Assembly: GCA_027493945.1 (NCBI GenBank)
Contig: JAOSJU010000001.1
Span: 1,798,001-1,862,000, forward strand
Reading direction: 5' to 3'
Origin: Burkholderiaceae bacterium
Lineage (GTDB): Bacteria; Pseudomonadota; Gammaproteobacteria; Burkholderiales; Burkholderiaceae_E
DNA: 64,000 nucleotides
Position numbers and translations under genes: made by a program. Each line of letters opens with the position of its first letter. Within the stretch, counting starts at the first letter, position 1. Below the pieces are notes generated by a model. It was not told the DNA's origin. It worked only from the letters and a program-made list of their open reading frames with translations, and searched no databases. This document shows positions 42,593-52,204 of the stretch, piece after piece.

Positions 42593-43917
42593 GCGCACCG
42601 TCGATCCGCGCCCGACTCCTGCTGTCGCTGCTGCCGCTGTTCATCCTCGCCGAGGCCGTGATCGGCACGGTCAGCTATCGATACGTGCTGCGCGAGAGCC
42701 ACGAACTGTTCGACTACCACCTGCGCCAGATGGCGCTGTCGCTGCGCGACCAGGGCGCCGTGCTGCCGCCGCCCGGGCCGCCCGAAGACCGCGAGCAGTT
42801 CGATTTCGTGGTGCAGATCTGGAGTGCCGACGGTTCGAAGATCTACCTGTCGCACACGCGCTCGCGCGCGCGGCTGCCGGAACGCGCGACGCTCGGTTTC
42901 GCCGACGTGGTCGCCGACGGCGAGCGCTGGCGCGTCTACAGCACGCTGGCGGGCGGGCGCGTGATACAGGTCGGCCAGCCGTTCGAAGTTCGCGAGCGCA
43001 TCGCGGCGGCAGCGGCACTGCGCAGCCTGACCCCGCTGCTGATCTTCGCGCCGGTGGTGGCGCTGGCGATCTGGTGGCTGGTCGGCCACTCGCTGCGGCC
43101 GATCGAGCGCATCGCGACCGAGTTGCGCCGGCGCGATGCGCAGCGCCTCGACCCCGTCCCCGAAGAGCAGCTGCCGACCGAAGTCGAGCCGATGGTGCGC
43201 TCGCTGAACGGCCTGCTCGAGCGGCTGCGCCGCGCCTTCGCCGCGCAACGTGCATTTGTCGCCGACGCCGCGCACGAACTGCGCACGCCGATTGCGGCGC
43301 TGAAGCTGCAGGCCGGGCTGGTGGCGCGCGCGCGCGACGACGCTTCGCGCAGTGCGGCGCTGGGCGAGCTGAACGCGGGCATCGACCGCTCCGCCCACCT
43401 GATCGACCAGCTGCTGACGCTGGCGCGCAGCGAGCCCGAGGCGCTCGCCGCCGCCGGGGCGAGCATCGACCTGGCCCGCGTCGCGGGCAACGCGGTCGCC
43501 GAAATGCTGCCGCTGGCGCAGGCGCGCGAATCGCGGATCGGGTTCTCGGCGGCGCAGCCGGCCGCCGTCCGCGGCGACGAGAAAGCGCTGCAGAGCCCGG
43601 CGCGCAACCTGATCGACAACGCGCTCAGGCACACCCCCGGCGGCAGTCGCATCGAGGTCGAGGTGGCGGCCGACGGCGACGCGGTGTGCCTGAGCGTCGA
43701 CGACGACGGGCCCGGCATTCCGGTGGAGGAACGCGAGCGCGTCTTCGATCGCTTCTACGGCCGCAACGCCGGCGACGATGCGGGCAGCGGGCTCGGCCTG
43801 GCGATCGTCAAGGCAGTGGTCGAGCGCCACGACGGCCACATCGAACTCGCCCAGTCCGCTCTCGGCGGGCTGCGCGTGGCAGTGCATCTGCCACGGGCCG
43901 CCGGCGCGACCGCTTAA
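42589..43917 (+). CDS. Sensor histidine kinase, QseC/TctE-like
   Basis: 442-aa inner-membrane sensor. It has a first helix near residues 8-28, a short periplasmic domain (about 29-165), a second helix (LLIFAPVVALAIWWLV), a HAMP-like segment, phospho-acceptor His229 (DAAHELRTPIAAL), an N box (RNLIDNALRHTPGG) and G boxes (DDGPGIP, GSGLGLAIVK). Partner of the regulator just upstream. The signal is unknown; a DegP-like protease gene follows, suggesting envelope conditions. Confidence 0.9.
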   Translation: MSAPSIRARLLLSLLPLFILAEAVIGTVSYRYVLRESHELFDYHLRQMALSLRDQGAVLPPPGPPEDREQFDFVVQIWSADGSKIYLSHTRSRARLPERATLGFADVVADGERWRVYSTLAGGRVIQVGQPFEVRERIAAAAALRSLTPLLIFAPVVALAIWWLVGHSLRPIERIATELRRRDAQRLDPVPEEQLPTEVEPMVRSLNGLLERLRRAFAAQRAFVADAAHELRTPIAALKLQAGLVARARDDASRSAALGELNAGIDRSAHLIDQLLTLARSEPEALAAAGASIDLARVAGNAVAEMLPLAQARESRIGFSAAQPAAVRGDEKALQSPARNLIDNALRHTPGGSRIEVEVAADGDAVCLSVDDDGPGIPVEERERVFDRFYGRNAGDDAGSGLGLAIVKAVVERHDGHIELAQSALGGLRVAVHLPRAAGATA

Positions 43918-43989
43918 GGATGACCTAAGACAGGCCCCCTATCGTGCGGCAAACGGGCGCTGCCCGCCTCGCACGCCGGAACTCCGCGG

Positions 43990-45462
43990 ATGAATCGACA
44001 CTCGCTGATTGCAGCACTGGCCGCTGCTGGCCTGGCCAGCGCCGGCACCGCCTGGGGCTGGAGCCTGAACCCGGCCGACTGGTTCGCGCGAACCTCCGCG
44101 CCGGCCCAGTCCGCATCGACGGCGCCCGCCGGCAGCGCGGCCCCCGGCCTCGTCGCGCCGATCAGCGCGCCCGATTACCGGACGATCTTCCAGCGTTTCG
44201 GCCCGGCCGTGGTCGGGATCACCGTCGAGGGCACGGTCCCCGCTGCGCGCCAGCGCGCCCCCGATCTCGACAACGATCCGTTCTTCCGCTTCTATCGCGG
44301 GCTGCCGATTCCGCCTTCGCAGCGCGGCGACGCGCCGATGTACGGCCAGGGATCGGGATTCATCGTCAGCGACGACGGCCTGATCCTCACCAATGCGCAC
44401 GTGGTGCGCGACGCGAGCAGCGTGTCGGTGAAGCTGGCCGACCGCCGCGAATTCGAGGCCAAAGTGCTCGGCGTCGATCCGGCCACCGACGTCGCGGTGC
44501 TGCGCATCTCGGCCCGCGACCTGCCGGTGGTGCAGCTGGGCGACCCGTCGCAACTCGCCGTCGGCGATTACGTGCTGGCGATCGGCTCGCCGTTCGGCTT
44601 CGAGCAGAGCGCGACTTCCGGCATCGTCAGCGCGAAGGGACGCTCGCTGCCGGGCGACACCTACGTGCCCTTCATCCAGACCGACGTCGCGGTCAATCCG
44701 GGCAACTCGGGCGGGCCGCTGTTCGACGCGCGCGGCCGCGTGATCGGCATCAACTCGCAGATCTATTCGCGCACCGGCGGCTACCAGGGCCTTTCCTTCG
44801 CGATCCCGATCGACGTGGCGGTTCGCGTCAAGGACCAGATCCTCGCCACCGGGAGCGTGCGGCACGCGCGGCTCGGCGTCACGGTGCAGGAGCTGAACCA
44901 GGGCCTGGCCGAGTCGTTCAAGCTCGACAGTCCGCGCGGAGCGCTCGTGGCCGGCGTGGCGCCGGGCAGCGCAGCGGAAAACGCCGGACTGCGCGCCGGC
45001 GACGTGGTGCTCGCGCTCGATGGCGAGCGCATCGAGCGCTCCGGCGACCTCGCCGCGATCGTGGGCCGCTCGAAGCCGGGCGACCGCGTGACGCTCGACG
45101 TGGTGCGCCAGGGAAAGCGCGAATCGCTCACCGCGGTGCTCGCCGAGCTTCCGACCAGCACCGAGATCGTGCCGCCGCAGTCGCCCGATCGCAGCGAGCG
45201 GCGGCTCGGCGTCGCCGTGCGGCCGCTGGCGGCGCAGGAGCGGCAGGCCACGCGGCTGAACGCGGGGCTGGTGGTCGAGGACGTCTCGGGCCCTGCACAG
45301 CGGGCCGGAATCGAGCCCGGCGACGTGATCCTGTCGGTGAACGGCAAGCCGGTCGCGACCGTCGAGCAATTGCGCGGCCTGGTCAACGGCGACGCGCGCC
45401 AACTCGCGCTGCTCGTGCAGCGCGGCGAAGTGCGAATCTTCGTGCCCGTGCGACTCGGATGA
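43990..45462 (+). CDS. Periplasmic DegP/MucD-like serine protease with two PDZ domains
   Basis: 490-aa Do-family protease/chaperone. A Sec signal peptide (about 23 residues, ending AWG-W) precedes the trypsin-like domain with His137 (ILTNAHVV), Asp167 (PATDVAVL) and Ser240 (NPGNSGGPL). Two PDZ domains follow, the first around RLGVTVQELNQGLAESF, the second from RRLGVAVRPLAAQE. It degrades or refolds damaged envelope proteins. It lies 72 bp after the QseC-like kinase and may be under its control. Confidence 0.93.
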   Translation: MNRHSLIAALAAAGLASAGTAWGWSLNPADWFARTSAPAQSASTAPAGSAAPGLVAPISAPDYRTIFQRFGPAVVGITVEGTVPAARQRAPDLDNDPFFRFYRGLPIPPSQRGDAPMYGQGSGFIVSDDGLILTNAHVVRDASSVSVKLADRREFEAKVLGVDPATDVAVLRISARDLPVVQLGDPSQLAVGDYVLAIGSPFGFEQSATSGIVSAKGRSLPGDTYVPFIQTDVAVNPGNSGGPLFDARGRVIGINSQIYSRTGGYQGLSFAIPIDVAVRVKDQILATGSVRHARLGVTVQELNQGLAESFKLDSPRGALVAGVAPGSAAENAGLRAGDVVLALDGERIERSGDLAAIVGRSKPGDRVTLDVVRQGKRESLTAVLAELPTSTEIVPPQSPDRSERRLGVAVRPLAAQERQATRLNAGLVVEDVSGPAQRAGIEPGDVILSVNGKPVATVEQLRGLVNGDARQLALLVQRGEVRIFVPVRLG

Positions 45463-45475
45463 GGGAGGGCGAGCC

Positions 45476-45691
45476 ATGCCAAGCCACCGACCGATCGTGC
45501 GCGCCCTGTTGATGACCACGGCGACGGCCTGGTCGATCGAGGCGCGCCGGACCGGGGAAGCCGACGAGCATGCGCCGGGGCAATGGTCCGACAGCGCAGG
45601 CACGCGCCGGCAGCCTGGGCCGGTGGTGATGCCGTTTCGCGCCATCCCGGGAGCGGCAGCCGGCACCGCGCATACGACGGAGAAGCGCTAG
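45476..45691 (+). CDS. Possible small protein, unknown
   Basis: 71-residue frame starting 13 bp after the protease stop, with a good GGAGGG ribosome site about 7 bp upstream of the ATG. The sequence (MPSHRPIVRALLMTTATAWS...) has no recognised domain, one weakly hydrophobic stretch and many Arg/Pro/Thr. It may be a small protein co-transcribed with the protease or a chance frame. Confidence 0.3.
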   Translation: MPSHRPIVRALLMTTATAWSIEARRTGEADEHAPGQWSDSAGTRRQPGPVVMPFRAIPGAAAGTAHTTEKR

Positions 45692-45703
45692 TGTGAACAC
45701 GCT

Positions 45704-47587
45704 CTAGCCGGGGCAGGCTTCGCGCACCGCCCCGCGATGCGCGAAGCGTCGCTCGAGTTCGCCGGCCGGCATCGGCGGCGCGAACAGGAAGCCCTGCCCC
45801 TCGTCGCAGCCGACGCCCTGCAGAAAGCGCAACTGGTCTTCGGTTTCGATGCCTTCGGCGACCACGCGCAGTCCCGGGCTCGCCGCGAGTCCGGCGATCG
45901 CACGGACAATCGTCGCGTCGTCGGCGTTGGCGGGCAGTTCGCGCACGAACGAGCGGTCGATCTTGAGCAGGTGCACCGGAAACCGCTTGAGGTACGACAG
46001 GCTCGAGTAGCCGGTTCCGAAATCGTCGATCGAGATGCGGATGCCCAGCGCGGCGAGCGCCTGAAGCGTCGCCAGCGCCCGGCCGCCGTCGTGCATCAGC
46101 GTCGACTCGGTGATCTCGATCTCGATCGTGCGCGGATCGACGCCCGCATCTTCCACGACCCTCCTCACCGTATCGGCCAGTTCGGGGCTGCGGAACTGCC
46201 GCGCCGACAGGTTCACCGCGATCGATCCGGGAACGAAGCCGCGCTCGCGCCAAAGCCGCTGCTGGCGGCAGGCCTCGCCGAGCACCCATTCGCCGATCGG
46301 ATGGATCAGGCCGGTCTCTTCGGCCAGCGGAATGAACTCGGCCGGCCCGATCATGCCGCGCCCGGGATGCTGCCAGCGCACCAGCGCCTCGACCGCGACG
46401 AAGCCGCGGCGAGACAGCTCGAAACGCGGCTGGTAATGCAGCACCAGCTCGCCGCGCGTCACCGCTGCATGCAGCTCGTTCTCGAGCTGAAGGCTCTGCG
46501 TCGATGCGCGCTCCACCCGTTCCGTGAAGAACCGGAAGCACTGACGTCCTTCGGCCTTGGCGTGATACATCGCCGCGTCGGCGCGGCTGAGCAGCGTCTC
46601 CGCGTCCTCGCCGTCGCGCGGATGGACGCTGATGCCGATCGACGGCGTCACGCGCAACGAGTAGCCGGTGATCTCGTACGGCTGCGACAGGCACTCGAGC
46701 AGCCGGCACGACACCGCGGTCGCCTCGTCGGCGCCCGTCGCGTCGCCCGGCACCACCACGAACTCGTCGCCGCCGATGCGCGCCACGGTGTCCGCGGGGC
46801 CGAGCGCGTCGCTCAGGCGCAGCGCCACCGCGCGCAGCAGGGCGTCGCCGACGGCATGCCCGAGCGAATCGTTGATCGTCTTGAACCGGTCGAGGTCGAT
46901 CAGGATGACCGCGGTGCCTCGCCCGCCCTCGCGCGCCGAGGCCACCGCCTGCTCGAGCCGCTTGTGCAGCAGCCGCCGGTTCGGCAGCCCGGTGAGCACG
47001 TCGTGGTGCGCGAGGTGCCGGATCCGGCGCTCGGCACTCTCGCGCTCGGCGATCTCGTCGCGCAGTCGCGCGTTGGCTTCCGCCAGCGCCTCGTTGCTCG
47101 TGCGCACCCGGATCTCCAGCTCGTCGTGCGCGCGGCGCAGCGCCTCGACCGATCGCCGCTCCTCGGTGATGTCCTCGACGATCCAGATCGTGCCGCCACG
47201 CGTGGGATGCGTGGGGTCGGCCGACTTCGCGCGGATGCGCGCAAGGAAAGTGCTGCCGTCGCGGCGCGCGATCTCATGCTCGAAGTCCGCCGGCTGGCCG
47301 CGCGCCAGCAGCGGCCCGACGAAGGCGCCGATCGCCGCGTGCTCCCGGCGCGAACTCCAGACAACGTGGCCCTGCTGGCCGGCGAGTGCCCCGCTCGGCC
47401 AGCCGAGCAACTCCTCGAAGCGCGGATTGGCATGCTCGAAGCGCTGGTCGCGGGTGAACGCGATGCCGATCGAGGCGTTCTCGAGGATCGTCTCGTACTT
47501 CAGCAGCAACTGGCGCAGCGAGCGCTCCTCGCGCAGGCGCGTCTCCGGTGCGTTCTTCGCCAGCAGTTCGAGCGGTGCGTAGGCCAC
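45704..47587 (-). CDS. PAS-GGDEF-EAL cyclic-di-GMP signalling protein
   Basis: 627-aa cytosolic protein. It has a PAS sensor (about residues 25-150, [20 protein letters not shown]), a coiled-coil linker ([20 protein letters not shown]), a diguanylate-cyclase domain with intact GGDEF at 272-276, and a phosphodiesterase domain with intact EAL at 400-402 ([12 protein letters not shown]) plus [10 protein letters not shown]. Both catalytic signatures are present, so net activity cannot be predicted. No membrane helix. Confidence 0.92.
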   Translation of the reverse strand: MAYAPLELLAKNAPETRLREERSLRQLLLKYETILENASIGIAFTRDQRFEHANPRFEELLGWPSGALAGQQGHVVWSSRREHAAIGAFVGPLLARGQPADFEHEIARRDGSTFLARIRAKSADPTHPTRGGTIWIVEDITEERRSVEALRRAHDELEIRVRTSNEALAEANARLRDEIAERESAERRIRHLAHHDVLTGLPNRRLLHKRLEQAVASAREGGRGTAVILIDLDRFKTINDSLGHAVGDALLRAVALRLSDALGPADTVARIGGDEFVVVPGDATGADEATAVSCRLLECLSQPYEITGYSLRVTPSIGISVHPRDGEDAETLLSRADAAMYHAKAEGRQCFRFFTERVERASTQSLQLENELHAAVTRGELVLHYQPRFELSRRGFVAVEALVRWQHPGRGMIGPAEFIPLAEETGLIHPIGEWVLGEACRQQRLWRERGFVPGSIAVNLSARQFRSPELADTVRRVVEDAGVDPRTIEIEITESTLMHDGGRALATLQALAALGIRISIDDFGTGYSSLSYLKRFPVHLLKIDRSFVRELPANADDATIVRAIAGLAASPGLRVVAEGIETEDQLRFLQGVGCDEGQGFLFAPPMPAGELERRFAHRGAVREACPG

Positions 47588-47701
47588 TTTGCGCAGCTGC
47601 TTCGTGGATGGTCGGGATTGGGCTCACCCTGCAGTACAGGACCGGACGACTGCACCGCCCAGAGGGGGGCCGACGGGTGGCGGGCCGCGCGTGCCCGCCG
47701 G

Positions 47702-49783
47702 TCAGGCCAGGCGTGTCGGCGAGGCCACGGTGAAGCCGACCTCCACGCCGCCGGGGATGTCGCGGGCGAACGCCTGGCCTCCGTGGAACTCGGCCACGAG
47801 CCGCACCAGGTACAGCCCCAGGCCCAGGTGCGCCTCGCCGGCGCCGCGCCGCTCGCGAATCGACACCATCGAGTCGAACAGGTTGTCGCGCATCGCGCTC
47901 GGCAGCGACGGGCCCTGATTGCGCACCGAGAACACCCATCGCCCGTCCGGTTCCCCGTCGGCGTCGTCGTCGTGCCGCAGAGACAGCACGATCGGCGCGC
48001 CCGGCGAGGCGAAATCGACCGCGTTGGAGACCAGCTTGTCGAGCGCCTGCACGATCGCTTCGGGAACGACCGGGCAGGGCGCGGTGCCGGCCGCGCAATC
48101 GACCGCGAACTCGCGGGTTGCGAAGGCGCTGCGATAGCCGTCGGCGCAGGCTTCGAGCAGCGCGGCCAGGTCCACCGTTTCGAGCCTGCTCTGCGCGAGC
48201 ATCGCCTCCAGGCTCGACGCCTCGCCCATGCTCGCGACGATGCGCTCCAGGCGCTGTGCGCCGTCGCGCGCGCGCCCGAGGTAAGCCTCGCGATCGCCGG
48301 GGTCCGACTCCGCGGCCAGGTTGTCCAGCGACGAGCGCACCACCATGATCGGCGTGCGCAACTCGTGGACCAGGCGCCCGCGCAGGTTGCCCACGTATTG
48401 CTGGTGCTGGCGCAAGCGCTCGAGCACGTTGGCGTGGCTCTCGGCGAGCGCGCCGATCTCGTCGTGGATCAGCGGCGCGCGGATGCCGCCCACCACGCGC
48501 CCGCGCGAATCGATCGCCTGCTCGGCCTGGCGGCGCAGCCGGACGACTCGCGCCACGGTCACCGATCCGACCGCCAGCAGGGCCAGCGCACTGGCCGCCA
48601 TCGCCGCCGCGGTGAGCAGCGCGAGCTGCTCGATCGCCTCGCGCGCCACCCCGAGCCGCGTGCCGGTGTTCTCCCCGAGCACCAGCGCGCCCACAACCCG
48701 GTCGCCGACCCACAGCGGCTGCGCGCTCGTGAGCATCCAGACCGGCAGCCCCGCCTGGATCGCGATGCGCTCGGACTGCTGGGCCGCCACGCCGGACAGC
48801 GCGCGGGTGAGCGGGGGGATCGGAGACACGCCGCCGACGGGAGATTCGTCCAGGAAGCGCTCGGGGCGCAGGCTCAGCGTGGCCGCCAGCAACCGGCGCG
48901 CGAGGCGCGACTTCCAGTCCTCGGCCGGCGGCGGCCCGGCCGACACGTTGCCCGACTGGGCCAGCAGCGCGCCGCTCGCGTCGAACACCGAGACGCGCCC
49001 GCTGGCGCGCGCCAAGCCGCGCACCGCATCGGCCCACAGCGCCGGGCGACGATCCCGGCGGGTCGCTGCCGCGAACGGACGCACCGGCGCGAGCAGGCCC
49101 GAATCGGCCTCGCCTTCGATGCGGCGCGAGCCGAGGTAGTCGACGTCGGTGATCCGGACCCGCAGCAGCGCCGGTTCGGTGTCGAAGCCGATCTCCGCGA
49201 TCCAGCCGCCCCGCCGCTCGACCGGCTGCACGCGCCGCGTCTGCATCGCCCCCGGACCGGAGCCGTAGTCCACCAGCAATTCGTCGCCCGGCAGGCTGAC
49301 GCCGTCGCGGATCTCGGGCACCACCAGCCGCTCGTCGTCGGCGTCGACAAGCAGGAAGAACTTGCCTGGCTGCTCCTGCGAACGGGCTGCCGCCAGGCGC
49401 ACCCGCAGCACCGACGCGACCGTGCCGTCGGGCGCGCGCATCGGCAGCGCGCGGCCGGGCACTTCGAGCCACTCGCCTGCGTGCTGGTCGACGACCACGT
49501 CGGCGAGCAATTCCACCGGAAGCGGTTCGGCGCCGGCGCGGCGATCGGCGCCGGGCGGTCCGGCCTCGAACAGCTCGCGACGCTCGTGCAGCGAGGCCGC
49601 GAGGTTGCGCGCCGCCTGTGCCTGGTTCTCCAGCCGCTCGTTGCGCGCGAGTTCGGTCATCACCTCGGCGAAGCGCAGGCCGACCAGCGGCAGCGCCAGC
49701 ATCGGCAACATCGCGAGCGCGAGCGTGAGCCGCAGACCCAGCGGCAGCCGCCAGCGGCGCGCGCTACGCCGCGGCCGCGCCAT
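47702..49783 (-). CDS. pdsS: Sensor histidine kinase of the dedicated-sortase-system (PdsS-like) family
   Basis: 693-aa sensor with an N-terminal helix (LTLALAMLPMLALPLVGL), a large periplasmic domain of about 340 residues, a second helix near residue 400, a HAMP-like region and phospho-acceptor His473 (LVHELRTPIMVV). The ATP domain has NQGPSLP and HLGLGLYLVRL. Size, domain layout and the RR partner resemble PdsS of proteobacterial dedicated sortase systems (from memory of the family). No sortase or PdsO gene is visible here. It overlaps the regulator gene by 20 bp. Confidence 0.75.
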   Translation of the reverse strand: MARPRRSARRWRLPLGLRLTLALAMLPMLALPLVGLRFAEVMTELARNERLENQAQAARNLAASLHERRELFEAGPPGADRRAGAEPLPVELLADVVVDQHAGEWLEVPGRALPMRAPDGTVASVLRVRLAAARSQEQPGKFFLLVDADDERLVVPEIRDGVSLPGDELLVDYGSGPGAMQTRRVQPVERRGGWIAEIGFDTEPALLRVRITDVDYLGSRRIEGEADSGLLAPVRPFAAATRRDRRPALWADAVRGLARASGRVSVFDASGALLAQSGNVSAGPPPAEDWKSRLARRLLAATLSLRPERFLDESPVGGVSPIPPLTRALSGVAAQQSERIAIQAGLPVWMLTSAQPLWVGDRVVGALVLGENTGTRLGVAREAIEQLALLTAAAMAASALALLAVGSVTVARVVRLRRQAEQAIDSRGRVVGGIRAPLIHDEIGALAESHANVLERLRQHQQYVGNLRGRLVHELRTPIMVVRSSLDNLAAESDPGDREAYLGRARDGAQRLERIVASMGEASSLEAMLAQSRLETVDLAALLEACADGYRSAFATREFAVDCAAGTAPCPVVPEAIVQALDKLVSNAVDFASPGAPIVLSLRHDDDADGEPDGRWVFSVRNQGPSLPSAMRDNLFDSMVSIRERRGAGEAHLGLGLYLVRLVAEFHGGQAFARDIPGGVEVGFTVASPTRLA

Positions 49784-50474
49784 TGCGCTCGACGAAGCGA
49801 TACCCCAGTCCGTAGACGGTTTCGATTGCGTCGAAGGCGGGATCGACCGCCTCGAACTTGCGCCGGATCCGCTTGACGTAGGAGGTGACCGTCTGGTCGT
49901 CGACCGTCAGGTTGGCCTCGCGCATCAGCGCGTCGCGGTCCTTCACGTGGCCCGGATGCCGCGCCAGCGCGTGCAGCATCCAGAACTCGGTCACCGTCAG
50001 CTCGATCGGGTGCTCGCGCCAACGCGCCTCGAAGCGCGGAACGTCGAGCCGCAACGCGCCGCGCACCAGCTGCTCGGCCGCCCCCTGGGGCTGCGCGAGC
50101 GCATCGACGCGGCGAAACAGCGCGGTGACGCGCGCCAGCAGGTGCGGCAGGCTCACGTTCTTCGTCAGGTAGTCGTCGGCGCCCAGCCGCAGCCCCGAGA
50201 CGATGTCGATCTCGGAGTCGCGCGCCGACAGGATCAGGATCGGCAACGCGGGAGCACGCTCGCGAAGCCAGCGGCACAGCTCGAAGCCGCCGTCGGGCTC
50301 GTCGCCCAGCCCGATGTCGATGATCGCCATGTCGGGCAGCCGCGATCCGAACGCTGCCTGCGCCTCGCGCCGCTCGGCGAAGCCCTGGACTTCGAAGCCC
50401 TGGCGAACCAGCGCATCGCGAAGGTTCTCGCGAATGGCGGGTTCATCCTCGACGATGGCGATGCGTCGGCTCAT
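49764..50474 (-). CDS. pdsR: Response regulator of the dedicated-sortase-system (PdsR-like) family
   Basis: 236-aa OmpR-type regulator. It starts MSRRIAIVEDEPAIRENLRD, with phospho-acceptor Asp53 (MAIIDIGLGDEPDGG) and Lys in DDYLTKNVS. The C-terminal winged helix includes ELTVTEFWMLHALARHPGHV and VTSYVKRIRRKF. The DEPDGGFELC insertion after the acceptor is characteristic of this regulator subgroup. Upstream gene of a two-gene operon with the sensor kinase. Confidence 0.78.
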   Translation of the reverse strand: MSRRIAIVEDEPAIRENLRDALVRQGFEVQGFAERREAQAAFGSRLPDMAIIDIGLGDEPDGGFELCRWLRERAPALPILILSARDSEIDIVSGLRLGADDYLTKNVSLPHLLARVTALFRRVDALAQPQGAAEQLVRGALRLDVPRFEARWREHPIELTVTEFWMLHALARHPGHVKDRDALMREANLTVDDQTVTSYVKRIRRKFEAVDPAFDAIETVYGLGYRFVERNGAAAA

Positions 50475-50648
50475 GCGCGCAATGTAGCGCAAAGGCCTGT
50501 GCATCCCGGGAGGCCCGCAATCCGTGTCGGCGAAATGCCCGAATCGCGCCGGCTTCGGCCCGATTCGCGCCCCCGCCGCGACCCGCCCGGCAGCGTGCAA
50601 TCGATCCTGTCGCGGCGTGCTGCCGCAGCTGCACAGGAGAAGGCGCAG

Positions 50649-50816
50649 ATGTCCCGCAACCTCGCCACCGAACCGCTTCCCGCAGCCGACGCCGTGCCGC
50701 GCTTCGACTGGCGCGAATGGCTGGCCTTCACGGGCTGCGTGCTCGGAACCGCGCTGTTCGTCTCGGTCGTGCTGGCCGCGTTGGTGCTGGTGATCAGCAC
50801 CAACACGATTAGCTAG
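50649..50816 (+). CDS. Small single-helix membrane protein (55 aa)
   Basis: 55 residues, starting [20 protein letters not shown], with AGGAGA 8 bp before the ATG. A polar N-terminal half is followed by one hydrophobic helix ([20 protein letters not shown] onward) and a short tail NTIS. It is divergent from the PdsR-like gene and convergent with the YecA-like gene. No family recognised. Good ribosome site, membrane-protein composition and isolation in its own gap support a real gene. Confidence 0.6.
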   Translation: MSRNLATEPLPAADAVPRFDWREWLAFTGCVLGTALFVSVVLAALVLVISTNTIS

Positions 50817-51521
50817 GCCCCGCAGCAGACCTTGTACTTGCGGCCACTGCCGCAGGGGCAGGGCCCGTTTCGGCCGACCTTCGGCTTCTCGCGACGAACC
50901 GTGGCCACGCGCAGCGCCTTCGGAGTCGTGCCCGCCTGCCGGTACGGACGGAAGAACTCGTGGATGTCGCCGACGTCGGCGATCATCGCGTCGATCAGGG
51001 TCTCCCGCTCGCGCCGCGGCAAGGGCCGGACGCCGAGGCTTGTCGTCGAGGGTCGCGGCCAGCGCGTCGATCGCGTCGAGCGCGTCGCCGAACTCCTTCT
51101 CGGCCAGCATCGCGTCCCAGCTTTCCGGCGCCGTCTCGACCGCGCGCAGGAAGCCCACGGCCCAGGCGCTGCCGTCGGGCGCGCCCTGCTCGTCGTGGGC
51201 CAGCACCGGCGCGAACTCGCCCGCGGCGAGCGCCGCGGCCACGGCCAGCGCGTGGCGCCGCACCAGCAACGCCAGTTCGTCGGGCGCCGCCTTGCCGCGC
51301 GGTGGCTCCACGGCGCCGCGCTCGAGCCCGAAAACCACCGGAAGGTAGTCGTCGGCGCCCACCGGCTCGGGCGCGCAGGCGAGCGCCGCCAGAAACCCGT
51401 CGAGTTCCTCGACGATCATCGCGTCGTCGTTGTCGAGCTCGCCGAGCAGGCGATCGAGGCGGTCGAAATCGGCTTCGGCGAGCGGGGCGCGCTCGGGCCC
51501 GGTGGCGGTATCGGTGATCAT
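50813..51521 (-). CDS. YecA/UPF0149-family protein with SEC-C zinc motif (one frameshift)
   Basis: 235-aa protein with an N-terminal UPF0149 helical domain ([35 protein letters not shown]) and a C-terminal SEC-C metal motif ([18 protein letters not shown]) like that of SecA. One extra base at 51023-51025 breaks the frame; removing it joins RRPAL to [16 protein letters not shown] proteins of this type bind zinc or iron and may associate with ribosomes or SecB. It abuts the small membrane-protein gene convergently. Confidence 0.85.
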
Positions 51522-51530
51522 GCCGCGATC

Positions 51531-52070
51531 TTACGCGCGCAGCACGACCGGCTCGAACGCGACCTGGCCGTCGTCGGAGCCGAACAGCACCTGGCGCTCC
51601 TGGATCGAGCAGTGCAGCTGCATCGCGCGCCGCGCGAGCGCCGCGAGCCCGGCCGCCGCATCGGCCGGCACTTCGAGCACTTCGAGATTGTCGCAGCGCG
51701 CGAGCGCCGGCCCGACCTGCCGCCACCAGGCCTCGGCCTTCGCGCCACCGTAGGTCACGACCAGCACCTCTCGCGCCCGCGAGCAGGCGCGCCGCAGCCG
51801 CCGCTCGTCGGGCCAGCCGACGTCGATCCACGTGTCGATCGCCCCGGTCAGGTCGGTGCGCAGCAGGTCGGGATCGTCGTCGGTGGACAACCCGCGGCCG
51901 AACGCGAGCGCCTCGTCGGCGCGCAGCGCGAACGCGAGGATGCGAATCATCATCCGCTCCTCGGTCTCGGACGGGTGCTTCGCGATCGTCAGCGAGTGAT
52001 TGCCGTAACGGCCGCGGTCGATGTCGGCGACCGACAGCTCGGCCTTGTAGATCGTTGCCCTGAGTGCCAT
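51531..52070 (-). CDS. yaeQ: YaeQ-family protein
   Basis: 179-aa protein matching YaeQ along its whole length: MALRATIYKAELSVADIDRG at the start, GLSTDDDPDLL and TWIDVGWPDERRL in the middle. The fold is PD-(D/E)xK nuclease-like, but function is unproven. It starts 9 bp upstream of the YecA-like gene's region on the same strand and may share its transcript. Confidence 0.9.
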   Translation of the reverse strand: MALRATIYKAELSVADIDRGRYGNHSLTIAKHPSETEERMMIRILAFALRADEALAFGRGLSTDDDPDLLRTDLTGAIDTWIDVGWPDERRLRRACSRAREVLVVTYGGAKAEAWWRQVGPALARCDNLEVLEVPADAAAGLAALARRAMQLHCSIQERQVLFGSDDGQVAFEPVVLRA

Positions 52071-52090
52071 GCGGCACTGTACCGGAGGGA

Positions 52091-52118
52091 ATCGCGGGCG
52101 CCGAATCGCGGGCGCCGA
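52091..52118. repeat. Tandem duplication of a 14-bp unit
   Basis: Two perfect adjacent copies of atcgcgggcgccga (52091-52104, 52105-52118) in the gap between yaeQ and the Spy-like gene. Confidence 0.7.
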
Positions 52119-52147
52119 GTCGCGCCCGCCTGCATCGCCCGCGGCGC

Positions 52148-52170
52148 GGCGCCGCGAAAAGCGCGGCGCC
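52148..52170 (-). terminator. Hairpin downstream of the Spy-like gene
   Basis: Perfect 9-bp stem GGCGCCGCG / CGCGGCGCC with loop AAAAG, about 35 bp beyond the Spy-like stop. No U-tract, so the role as terminator is tentative. Confidence 0.4.
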
Positions 52171-52204
52171 CCGAAGAGCGCCGCGCCTGCCGTGGGCCGC
52201 CGGG

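Noticed and set aside
45737..49876. A 1379-codon open frame on the plus strand opposite the GGDEF/EAL and sensor-kinase genes
   Set aside because: Arg/Ala/His-rich translation without domains; it is the antisense shadow of two well supported genes, as expected at this G+C.
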